Assembly: GCA_002713705.1 (NCBI GenBank)
Contig: PAUJ01000023.1
Span: forward strand, 1 to 10,656
Source of the DNA: Flavobacteriaceae bacterium
GTDB lineage: Bacteria; Bacteroidota; Bacteroidia; Flavobacteriales; Flavobacteriaceae
Length of the DNA stretch: 10,656 bases
Direction of reading: 5' to 3'
Part shown: piece by piece, positions 1-6,370 of the stretch
Layout of the letters: every line of letters starts with the position of its first letter
Numbering within the stretch: position 1 is the first letter of the stretch
Notes under the pieces: generated by a model
What the model saw: only the letters and a program-made list of their open reading frames with translations
Database searches by the model: none
Told to the model about the DNA's origin: nothing
Position numbers and translations under genes: made by a program

Positions 1-796
1 CAACATCTTTACCAAAAATTTTATCAAAAAATTCTTGATTTAGAACCGCCATTTCACGAAGATTAACTTCTTTTAGTTCAAAATTAACTTCAATATCTAA
101 CCCCTTAGCATCGTCCTGCGATACGCCAAAATATGTTTGATTTTGATGGTCATTCGCGAAAAGGTTTTTTGTCTTTAGACTCAATGTATCACCAACCTTA
201 GCGCCTATTATTTTTTTTAATTGAGTTTTTCCTTTAATTACATCTAAAGAAAAAGTGGTGTCTTTATTAATTTCTTTTTCTTCGTTAGAAAAAGTACCTG
301 TAATTTCATCCCCTTTTTCAACTTCTTTTTTTGAAATCAATTTTCCATATTGTTTACGGATAGAAGTAACTTGGTCATTTACCATCTTATCATCCGCTTC
401 GATGTTATAATGCGTAATCGCTTTTTTACCCACTACATCTACATCAAATTTGGGAGAGAGCCCCAATTCAAAATCAAATGTAAAATCTTTTGCATCCCAA
501 TCTATTTCTGTATCGTTTTTAGGTAAGGGGTTTCCTAAAACATCCAACTTTTCTTCAGTTAGATACTTATGAAGAGCATCTTGGAGGATTTTATTCACTT
601 CCTCTACTAAAACCGCTTTACCATATTGCTTTTTAACCATTCCCATGGGAACATGACCTTTTCTAAAACCCGGTATATTTGCAGTTTTTCTATAATTGTT
701 TAAAATTTTCTGAACTTTATCCGAATAATCTTCAGATTTAACTGCCACAGTAACCACTGCATTTAAACTATCGATGTCTTTTTTTGTAATCTCCAT
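1..796 (-). CDS. tig: Trigger factor, ribosome-associated chaperone (N-terminal part, runs off left edge)
   Basis: Trigger factor binds the ribosome beside the peptide exit tunnel and shields nascent cytosolic and envelope proteins. The reading frame from the ATG at 796 is open to the window edge and gives 265 residues; the family is usually about 430-450, so the C-terminal substrate-cradling arms lie outside. The ribosome-binding signature is visible as GFRKGHVP at residues 43-50, in the N-terminal domain (about 1-115, beginning MEITKKDIDSLNA). Residues about 150-245 fall where the FKBP-like peptidyl-prolyl isomerase domain sits, but the sequence there (GDEITGTFSNEEKE, then KTQLKKIIGAKVGDTL) lacks the usual aromatic-rich active-site pattern, so isomerase activity is doubtful. 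The gene is preceded by a good flavobacterial promoter, so it probably starts its own transcript. Identification is firm; the start is supported by the family N-terminus and the short leader. Confidence 0.96.
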   Translation of the reverse strand, partial: MEITKKDIDSLNAVVTVAVKSEDYSDKVQKILNNYRKTANIPGFRKGHVPMGMVKKQYGKAVLVEEVNKILQDALHKYLTEEKLDVLGNPLPKNDTEIDWDAKDFTFDFELGLSPKFDVDVVGKKAITHYNIEADDKMVNDQVTSIRKQYGKLISKKEVEKGDEITGTFSNEEKEINKDTTFSLDVIKGKTQLKKIIGAKVGDTLSLKTKNLFANDHQNQTYFGVSQDDAKGLDIEVNFELKEVNLREMAVLNQEFFDKIFGKDV

Positions 797-832
797 TTTA
801 TGTAAAATTTTACCTCTTTATTTTTGGGAGTG

Positions 833-864
833 CAAAAGTACAAAACGAAAAACCTTGATACAAA
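833..864 (-). promoter_or_regulatory. Bacteroidota-type promoter of tig (TTTG-N20-TACTTTTG)
   Basis: Read on the minus strand, TACTTTTG (plus 840-833) matches the TAnnTTTG -7 box exactly and is followed by CA. TTTG (plus 864-861) forms the -33 box with a spacer of 20 bases. The start codon lies 36 bases past the -7 box, giving a leader of roughly 30 bases. The promoter begins only 18 bases after the stop of the upstream membrane-protein gene, and there is no convincing terminator between them, so tig may also receive read-through. Confidence 0.72.
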
Positions 865-882
865 TATTTTAAGAATAGATTG

Positions 883-1233
883 TCAGCTTTGATTGTCTTC
901 GTTTAAGACGGAATGCAAGAAAGATTGCAAAAAAGTGAGCATTAGGCTAAATAATAATGCCCACCAAAAAGAAGTTACCGTAAAACCACCTAAGAACTTT
1001 GCCGCTATTAAAATGATACAAGCATTAATAACAAACAAAAACAAACCTAAGGTTATAAGTGTTGCGGGTAGCGTTAAGAATATTAATAAAGGCCTTAAAA
1101 AAGCATTCAATAAACCAATAACTAATGCTACCCATATAGCATAGGTGTAACTTTTAACATCGACACCTGGCAATATATTTGCTAATAATAAAACTGCCAA
1201 TGCAGTTAGTAATAGTTTTAAAATCCACTTCAA
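883..1233 (-). CDS. Small four-helix membrane protein, phage_holin_4_2 / YvlD family
   Basis: This 116-residue protein is almost entirely hydrophobic, with four likely membrane helices at about 2-22, 30-48, 52-78 and 86-108, so it acts in the inner membrane. The central run NAFLRPLLIFLTLPATLITL (43-62), followed by a glycine and NA at 70-71, is the hallmark of the family Pfam calls Phage_holin_4_2, which includes YvlD-like proteins. Despite the name, most members are chromosomal and of unknown role, and no lysis genes lie nearby. The start must be TTG at 1233-1231: the only upstream codons before an in-frame TAG are not standard starts, and there is no Met until about residue 98, while the N-terminus begins as family members do. 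It lies 33 bases after the plug/TPR gene and is probably co-transcribed with it. Family confident, function unknown. Confidence 0.85.
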   Translation of the reverse strand: MKWILKLLLTALAVLLLANILPGVDVKSYTYAIWVALVIGLLNAFLRPLLIFLTLPATLITLGLFLFVINACIILIAAKFLGGFTVTSFWWALLFSLMLTFLQSFLHSVLNEDNQS

Positions 1234-1266
1234 GTCTTGTTTTTTTAAAATCTAAAATTATATGAA

Positions 1267-2979
1267 TTATTGATTTTTTAATTTAAAAAGTTGAAACTTA
1301 TCTCTTTCTTTTTCAAAATTAAAAATGTTAATATCTTCTGATTGATTTGGACTTCCCCATTGCTTATATATTGTTACTTTAAAAAAGGTAGGTTCCGGTT
1401 TTTTATTTCCCAAATAAGTTATATTTATTAGCCACTCTCCTGTACCTAAATCATCAATAAAAAACTCTTTACTTGAATAGCCTATTTTTTTTTCGTTTTC
1501 TATTAACTCCTTATTTGAAATTAAATTATGTTCAAATACGAAAGATTGCTTACTTGGGTTTACAAACTCAAGATTAAATTCTGCTTCGGAGGTATTCCAT
1601 TCAAAAACCAAACGAATGTCTTTTCTAAATTCGCTAATGGTGTTATTTGGTACAAATGATTCTTTAATTTCTGCTTGATTTTTTCGATTATAATAAAGCC
1701 ATTCCATTTCATTAAAAAGCAATTTATTTATTTTTTGTTCACTTCCCGATTTTTGCTGAAGCATATAACTCATATACATTCTCCAAGCTCTTTTAAATTT
1801 ATTGTTTTTTATATAAGCATTAGCTAAATCACGATAAGATTGCGCATAATTAGGCCGCAATGTAAAAACCTTTTTATATATATTTTCAGCTTCCAGTTTC
1901 GCATTTAATTGATCTATTTGATAAGCAATTGCCTTTACAATTTCTGGATTTTTTTGATACTTAATTAGCAATTCATTTAAGATATTGATTGATATTTCTC
2001 GATCGTTGTAGTAACCATTAAATAGTCTAGCAATTTTTATTGATTCACTGTAGCTTTCTGTTTGAAATTTTATATTATTCTCATAATAATCTAATGCTTT
2101 TTGTTTATTGTTAAACCGTTTCAAAACAGCATTTTGATTACTATTCCACATTTTTTCTTCAGAAATAACAACAGCATCATTATTATAAATTATTTTATTG
2201 GTGTATTGTTCTGCTATGATTTTTTTTTGTTCAATATCATTAGTTAATGCACCATTTTTTGTAGTAATTACAATTACTCCTCCAGCGCCCATGCTTCCAT
2301 AAAGATTTGTTGCTGCTAATGATTTGAGAATAAATATATTTTCAATAGAGGCAAAATTTATTGGAGGTTCGTCAGTAAAAATAACACCATCAACATCCCA
2401 TAAAACAGCAGCATCATAAAAAATAGAAGTCTTGGTTCTAATAGCAAGTTTACCAGTACTGGGATCTAATCTAACACCAGCTACCCTTCCATCGAGTGCC
2501 TCGGTTAGTGAGGCGTAAATCAAATCTATTTTATTTCCTCCAACATAAACAACAGAATACCCTGCTGCTTCTTGGTTTACTATACCTTTCGAAGTTGAAA
2601 AATTCTGTTTAGATTTATTATATTCACTCTCTTTATTCGTTGATTTAATAACTATTTCATCAAGATCATTAGCTTTAACAACCATTTCAATATTTAAAAC
2701 ACTAGTAATGTCTTCTATTAAAATAGTAATTGTTTCAAAACCAACATAGCTATAGGTTATAGTGTCCCCAATATTAGCTTTAATTAGGTAATTTCCTTTT
2801 TCATCTGATTCCGTCCCTTGCTCATTATTATTCACAATGATATTAACATTGGGAAGTGCTACGCTTAAATACGTAACTTTTCCAGAAATATTTTTATATT
2901 TTTTTTTCTGAGCTGAAAGTGTGAAAACAGTACTTAGAAATAAACATATAATTGCAAGCTTTTTCATATTAATAATCAT
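1267..2979 (-). CDS. Barrel-less TonB-plug protein with CarboxypepD_reg-like, TPR-like and DUF2135-like domains
   Basis: The predicted product is 570 residues. A signal peptide is visible at about 5-23 (MKKLAIICLFLSTVFTLSA, cut before Q24), so Met5 at 2967 is the more natural start than Met1. Residues about 29-100 look like the carboxypeptidase-regulatory-like domain that heads SusC-type receptors. Residues about 145-243 resemble a TonB-receptor plug: LTEALDGRVAGVRLDP at 158-173, WDVDG at 194-198, and the SusC-like run NLYGSMGAGGVIVITTKNG at 225-243. No 22-strand beta barrel follows. Instead come helical, TPR-like repeats (about 325-405), then a beta-rich C-terminal section (about 454-540) opening DIRLVFEWNTSEAEFNLEF, which resembles DUF2135/YfaP-like domains. 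It therefore cannot be a TonB transporter on its own; it is more likely a periplasmic or outer-membrane-associated binding protein. The partner is unknown. It sits 91 bases after the hydrolase gene and may share that transcript. Confidence 0.85.
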   Translation of the reverse strand: MIINMKKLAIICLFLSTVFTLSAQKKKYKNISGKVTYLSVALPNVNIIVNNNEQGTESDEKGNYLIKANIGDTITYSYVGFETITILIEDITSVLNIEMVVKANDLDEIVIKSTNKESEYNKSKQNFSTSKGIVNQEAAGYSVVYVGGNKIDLIYASLTEALDGRVAGVRLDPSTGKLAIRTKTSIFYDAAVLWDVDGVIFTDEPPINFASIENIFILKSLAATNLYGSMGAGGVIVITTKNGALTNDIEQKKIIAEQYTNKIIYNNDAVVISEEKMWNSNQNAVLKRFNNKQKALDYYENNIKFQTESYSESIKIARLFNGYYNDREISINILNELLIKYQKNPEIVKAIAYQIDQLNAKLEAENIYKKVFTLRPNYAQSYRDLANAYIKNNKFKRAWRMYMSYMLQQKSGSEQKINKLLFNEMEWLYYNRKNQAEIKESFVPNNTISEFRKDIRLVFEWNTSEAEFNLEFVNPSKQSFVFEHNLISNKELIENEKKIGYSSKEFFIDDLGTGEWLINITYLGNKKPEPTFFKVTIYKQWGSPNQSEDINIFNFEKERDKFQLFKLKNQ

Positions 2980-3070
2980 TGTTGAATCTGTCTTTGAAAT
3001 ATTAAAAATTTACATTTTTTATAGGAAAATTAACTATCCTAATCTTAGTATTTGAAAATTAACCTTCATC

Positions 3071-3838
3071 CTATATCGATATAAAATTCATTACTTTATT
3101 ATAAAAATCTTTAGGATTTTCAGCATGTAACCAATGTCCAGCGTTTTTTATTGTTTGAATCTCTGAATTTGGAAACTGTTTTTTTATAATAAGCTCATCT
3201 ACATTTTCAATATAATTAGAGTTTGCTCCTCTTAAAAATAAGGTTTCTTTGTGATATATGGATTTTTCTGAAAGTGCTTTGCCTACCTCTTCAATATTTT
3301 TAATCAGCACCGAAAGATTAATTCTAAGTGCTAATTCATCTGGATGTTTCCAAAACAAGTTTTTAGCTAAGAATAATCTTACTCCATCGTTTTTTATATA
3401 CTCTGAAATAACTTCATTAGCTGTTTTTCTTGTCTTTACTACTGAAAAATCTAATGCTGAAAGGGCTTTTAAAATATCTTGATGATGCAACGGATATTGT
3501 TGTGGTCCAATGTCTGCTATTATTAATTTTGAAAGGCTCTCAGGGTATTTTATAGCATAGTTCATCGCTGTTTTTCCTCCCATAGAATGACCTAATAAAA
3601 TAAAATCTTCTAATTTATAAAACTCGCAATATTTTTGTAGATCTTCCGCTAGTAAACTATAATTAAAGAGTTTACTATGAAAACTTCTTCCATGATTACG
3701 TTGATCTACTAAATGAACTTGGTATCCTTGTTCTGAAAATCGCTTCCCTAAGGATTTCCAATTATCACCCATCCCTAAAAACCCGTGAAGAATTATAAAT
3801 GGTTTCCCTTCTCCTAAAATATTAGAATGTAATAACAT
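3071..3838 (-). CDS. Alpha/beta-fold hydrolase, YbfF-type esterase
   Basis: This 255-residue cytosolic protein has the features of the alpha/beta-hydrolase fold. HGFLG at 18-22 supplies the oxyanion-hole segment, DQRNHGRS lies at 45-52, the nucleophile elbow GHSMGG at 83-88 puts the catalytic serine at 85, and GHWLH at 234-238 puts the catalytic histidine at 235. The IADIGP segment at 107-112 is characteristic of the YbfF branch, in which its aspartate (here 109) completes the triad. YbfF-type enzymes hydrolyse short acyl esters and acyl-CoA thioesters in vitro; the natural substrate cannot be read from sequence. There is no signal peptide. The ATG overlaps the pdxJ stop codon by one base (TAATG), so translation is probably coupled to pdxJ. 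Annotations as proline iminopeptidase or BioH-like are possible but less likely. Confidence 0.9.
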   Translation of the reverse strand: MLLHSNILGEGKPFIILHGFLGMGDNWKSLGKRFSEQGYQVHLVDQRNHGRSFHSKLFNYSLLAEDLQKYCEFYKLEDFILLGHSMGGKTAMNYAIKYPESLSKLIIADIGPQQYPLHHQDILKALSALDFSVVKTRKTANEVISEYIKNDGVRLFLAKNLFWKHPDELALRINLSVLIKNIEEVGKALSEKSIYHKETLFLRGANSNYIENVDELIIKKQFPNSEIQTIKNAGHWLHAENPKDFYNKVMNFISI

Positions 3839-4551
3839 TAGCTCAATTTTCGCAAGTAACTATTAATTACATTATCCATGCCTAAATAAAGAGATTCACA
3901 TATCAGTGCATGCCCAATTGATACTTCCAATAGATTTGGAATGTTTTCTTTAAAAAAAAGAATATTCTCTAATGACAAATCATGCCCAGCATTAATTCCC
4001 AAACCTAATTCATCAGCACTAATTGCAGATTGAATATAGGGTTCAATAGCTTTTTTATTCCCCAAGCTATATTGCAGAGCAAATTCTTCGGTGTAAAGTT
4101 CTATACGGTCTGCTCCAATATTAGCTGCTCCCTCAATCATAGCTAAATTAGGATCTATAAATATAGAAGTTCTTATAGCCTGTTTTTTACATTCAGAAAT
4201 TATTTCAGACAAAAAACTTTTATGGATAATAGTATCCCAACCTGCATTTGAAGTAATTGCATCAATTGCATCAGGAACTAATGTCACTTGAGTTGGTTTG
4301 ACGTCAAACACCATTTTTAAAAATGAATCTATAGGATTTCCTTCGATATTATACTCTGTGGAAATAACGGGTTTGATGTCATAAACATCTTGATATCTTA
4401 TGTGTCTTTCGTCTGGCCGAGGATGTATAGTTATTCCTTCAGCACCAAATTTCTGAACATCTATGGCAGCTTGTAAAACACTTGGAGTATTACCCCCTCT
4501 TGCATTACGTAAGGTTGCAATTTTATTAATGTTGACGCTTAGTTTTGTCAT
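3838..4551 (-). CDS. pdxJ: Pyridoxine 5'-phosphate synthase
   Basis: PdxJ condenses 3-amino-2-oxopropyl phosphate with 1-deoxy-D-xylulose 5-phosphate to form pyridoxine 5'-phosphate, the ring-closing step of DXP-dependent vitamin B6 synthesis in the cytosol. The 237-residue length and TIM-barrel pattern fit the family. Visible family motifs are LSVNINKIATLRNARGG at 4-20, HPRPDERHIR at 43-52 (His43 matches the first catalytic histidine), STEYNIEGNP at 64-73 with Glu70 as the catalytic glutamate, GINAGHDL at 185-192 with His190, and the phosphate-binding SIGHALI at 211-217. The ATG at 4551 gives the standard family N-terminus. It is the first gene of the leftward unit and overlaps the hydrolase gene by one base. 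None of the other B6-pathway genes is in the window. Confidence 0.98.
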   Translation of the reverse strand: MTKLSVNINKIATLRNARGGNTPSVLQAAIDVQKFGAEGITIHPRPDERHIRYQDVYDIKPVISTEYNIEGNPIDSFLKMVFDVKPTQVTLVPDAIDAITSNAGWDTIIHKSFLSEIISECKKQAIRTSIFIDPNLAMIEGAANIGADRIELYTEEFALQYSLGNKKAIEPYIQSAISADELGLGINAGHDLSLENILFFKENIPNLLEVSIGHALICESLYLGMDNVINSYLRKLS

Positions 4552-4569
4552 GATTTAAATTTAGAATGG

Positions 4570-4599
4570 TAAAAATACAATTTGAACTATGCATTTAAA
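4570..4599 (-). promoter_or_regulatory. Candidate pdxJ promoter (weak match)
   Basis: On the minus strand, TATTTTTA (plus 4577-4570) differs from TAnnTTTG by one base. CTTTA upstream, its TTTA at plus 4599-4596, could act as a degenerate TTTG -33 box, with an 18-base spacer. The -7 box ends 18 bases before the pdxJ ATG, a plausible short leader. Both boxes carry a G-to-A change from consensus, so this is a tentative call made because the divergent intergenic space leaves few other options. Confidence 0.33.
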
Positions 4600-4634
4600 G
4601 CTATTTTTTAAGTAATTTGCAAAAAATAATATTT

Positions 4635-5291
4635 GTGAGTACACAGGAATACATAATTAACGACATCGCTCCTTTTAATATAGCTGCCAACATATTAGAG
4701 GTACAAGATATTTTCAACCAATTAACTTATTCTCATGTTCCAGTTAAGAATGATGGGATCTATATTGGTTGTATTTCTGAAAATGATGCACATTGTTTTG
4801 AAGGCACAAAGCAATTGAAAGATTACTTATTTTCTTTGGAAACATTTTTTGTAAGAGAAAAAACGAATTGGCTGGATATTTTGGAAGCATTTGCTTTAAA
4901 CAATAGTAATATTATGCCCGTGTTAGGAAAAGACAATAGTTACATTGGCTATTATGAATTAAGTGATATTATGTCCATATTTAATGATACTCCTTTTTTA
5001 AATGAAGCAGGTGGTATAATTGTAATTGAAAAAGAACAACGCGATTATTCTTTTAGCGAAATATGTCAGATTGTAGAATCTAATAATGCTAAAATATTGG
5101 GCTTATTTATATCAAAAATCGAGGGAGATAGGGTTCAAGCTACTATTAAAATAGGTCATATTGGAATGAACGCAATCGTTCAAACTTTTAGACGTTATAA
5201 TTATCTTGTCGTTTCTAATCACGAAGAAGATCGATTTTTAGAAGACTTAAAAGACCGTTCTAACTATTTAGATAAATACCTTAACATATAA
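4635..5291 (+). CDS. CBS-pair protein with C-terminal ACT-like region
   Basis: From the GTG at 4635 the protein is 218 residues (MSTQEYIINDIAP...). The N-terminal half (about 1-115) shows two CBS repeats: SHVPVKNDGIYIGCISEND at about 33-51, and NIMPVLGKDNSYIGYYELSD at 92-111. CBS pairs commonly bind adenine nucleotides as cytosolic sensors. The C-terminal part (about 127-195, GGIIVIEKE ... FSEICQIVESNNAKILGLFI ... IVQTFRRYNYLVV) has the strand-helix rhythm of an ACT-like regulatory domain, as in AcuB-type CBS-ACT proteins. The frame also allows TTG at 4617, which would add six residues (MQKIIF). GTG is preferred because MSTQEYIINDI resembles how flavobacterial relatives begin and because TAATTTGC at 4613-4620 may belong to a promoter. 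It is the first gene of the rightward set, 97 bases before nadK, which suggests a link to nucleotide state; that link is inference. Confidence 0.83.
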   Translation: MSTQEYIINDIAPFNIAANILEVQDIFNQLTYSHVPVKNDGIYIGCISENDAHCFEGTKQLKDYLFSLETFFVREKTNWLDILEAFALNNSNIMPVLGKDNSYIGYYELSDIMSIFNDTPFLNEAGGIIVIEKEQRDYSFSEICQIVESNNAKILGLFISKIEGDRVQATIKIGHIGMNAIVQTFRRYNYLVVSNHEEDRFLEDLKDRSNYLDKYLNI

Positions 5292-5388
5292 ACTCATAAA
5301 ACGAGCTTGTTAATTTTTTTTAACTCAACTAAAGAACTAATAGCGTTTCTATATTTAACCAATCGACAAAAATAATAATTAAATAAAA

Positions 5389-6273
5389 ATGAAAATAGGT
5401 ATCTACGGGCAGTTTTATCATAAAGATTCTGAAATCTATATTCAGTACATCTTAGATGCACTTCAAAGTAAAAATGTTGAAATTGTTGTAGAAGAAGCAT
5501 TTTTAAAAAACATTAAAAAAAACAAAGATATTTCAAAGAATTATTCTAAAATTTTTTCTTTTAAAGAAATAGATGCTAGTTATAATTTTTTTTTAAGCAT
5601 TGGAGGTGATGGTACTTTATTAAAGTCGATTACTTATGTTAAAGATTTAGGAATCCCAATAATTGGAATTAACACTGGAAGACTTGGTTTTTTAGCAACC
5701 ATACAAAAAGAAGAAATTACAGATAGTTTATATCAAATTTTAAGTGGGGATTATTTTATTTCGGAAAGAAGTTTACTTTCAATTTCTACCAATCCAAAAA
5801 ACGAAAAGATTTCACCATTAAACTTTGCTTTAAATGAAATAGCTGTCAATAGAAAAAACACAACTTCTATGATTAAAGTAGAAACTTTAGTCAATGGCAA
5901 GCATTTAACTTCTTATTGGTCTGATGGGCTTATTATTTCAACCCCTACAGGATCTACCGGTTATTCTTTAAGTTGCGGAGGACCCGTTATAGATCCTAGC
6001 ACTAACAGTATGGTTATTACTCCTATTGCTCCTCACAATCTTAACGCTAGGCCCTTGGTTGTTCCTGATAATTGCACCATACAATTAAAGGTTTCGGGTC
6101 GTGGAAAATCACATTTAGTTTCTTTAGATTCTAGGATTGCTACTTTAAAAAATAACACAATTATTACCATTAAAAAGGCATCATTTCATATAAAACTTGT
6201 CCAACTTTCACAAGACAGTTTTATAAAAACTCTTCGAAAAAAATTATTGTGGGGGGAAGACAAACGGAATTAA
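5389..6273 (+). CDS. nadK: NAD kinase
   Basis: NAD kinase phosphorylates NAD at the 2'-hydroxyl of the adenosine ribose, using ATP or polyphosphate, and is the cell's only route to NADP. At 294 residues it has normal length. Motifs are GGDGT at 72-76 (catalytic Asp74) in SIGGDGTLLKS, GINTGRLGFL at 93-102, the NAD-contacting NE at 149-150 (ALNEIAV), the glycine-rich SDGLIISTPTGSTGYSLS at 178-195, and the PIAPHNLNARPLV segment at 212-224. The ATG at 5389 follows an A-rich leader (AAATAAAA), normal for Bacteroidota, which rarely use strong Shine-Dalgarno sites. In the 97-base gap upstream, TATATTTA (5350-5357) is near a -7 box but has no -33 partner, so an own promoter is uncertain. The gene is complete and looks intact. 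Confidence 0.98.
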   Translation: MKIGIYGQFYHKDSEIYIQYILDALQSKNVEIVVEEAFLKNIKKNKDISKNYSKIFSFKEIDASYNFFLSIGGDGTLLKSITYVKDLGIPIIGINTGRLGFLATIQKEEITDSLYQILSGDYFISERSLLSISTNPKNEKISPLNFALNEIAVNRKNTTSMIKVETLVNGKHLTSYWSDGLIISTPTGSTGYSLSCGGPVIDPSTNSMVITPIAPHNLNARPLVVPDNCTIQLKVSGRGKSHLVSLDSRIATLKNNTIITIKKASFHIKLVQLSQDSFIKTLRKKLLWGEDKRN

Positions 6274-6321
6274 ACAATAAATCGTTTTAATTAATGTTAT
6301 GAACAAAGACTGTTTAAAAGA

Positions 6322-6355
6322 TTGTTCTTAGATGCAAAGTTTATTATTATATTTA
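6322..6355 (+). promoter_or_regulatory. Candidate promoter of the DUF6089-uppS-bamA-ompH unit (weak)
   Basis: TTG at 6322-6324 and TATATTTA at 6348-6355 (one base from TAnnTTTG) are separated by 23 bases, at the long end of the range described for Flavobacterium promoters. It would start transcription only about 10 bases before the ATG at 6371, consistent with that start and not with the upstream ATG at 6332, which would place the -7 box inside the gene. The 58-base gap after nadK is the only room for a promoter ahead of the envelope genes. Confidence 0.3.
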
Positions 6356-6370
6356 CCAACTTTTAACTTT

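Noticed and set aside
893..1144. Plus-strand open frame of 83 codons antisense to the holin-like gene
   Set aside because: It is the complement of a clear membrane-protein gene; its lysine-rich translation has no recognisable domain.
883..1233. Prophage remnant or lysis cassette, suggested by the 'phage holin' family name
   Set aside because: No endolysin, integrase, tail or capsid gene lies nearby, the neighbours are core genes, and this family is mostly chromosomal.
1267..2979. Polysaccharide utilisation locus marked by a SusC-like gene
   Set aside because: There is no barrel, no SusD partner and no glycoside hydrolase in the window.
3022..3041. TAGGA / TCCTA inverted repeat between the hydrolase and plug genes
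   Set aside because: Five base pairs with a 10-base loop and no T tract on either strand; not enough for a terminator or operator call.
3258..3482. Plus-strand open frame of 74 codons inside the hydrolase gene
   Set aside because: It is antisense to a well-supported alpha/beta hydrolase, with no family resemblance.
5307..5328. Bulged hairpin TTGTTAA / TTAA-CT-CAA after the CBS gene as a terminator
   Set aside because: The stem is nearly all A-T with a two-base bulge, the T run is in the loop and not after the stem, so it is probably chance in AT-rich DNA.
5294..5500. Minus-strand open frame across the nadK start
   Set aside because: It overlaps the leader and N-terminus of nadK, with low-complexity composition and no homology recognised.
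6301..6327. Inverted repeat GAACAA / TTGTTC downstream of nadK as a terminator
   Set aside because: The stem is only 6 bp of weak pairs with a 15-base loop and has no T tract after it.
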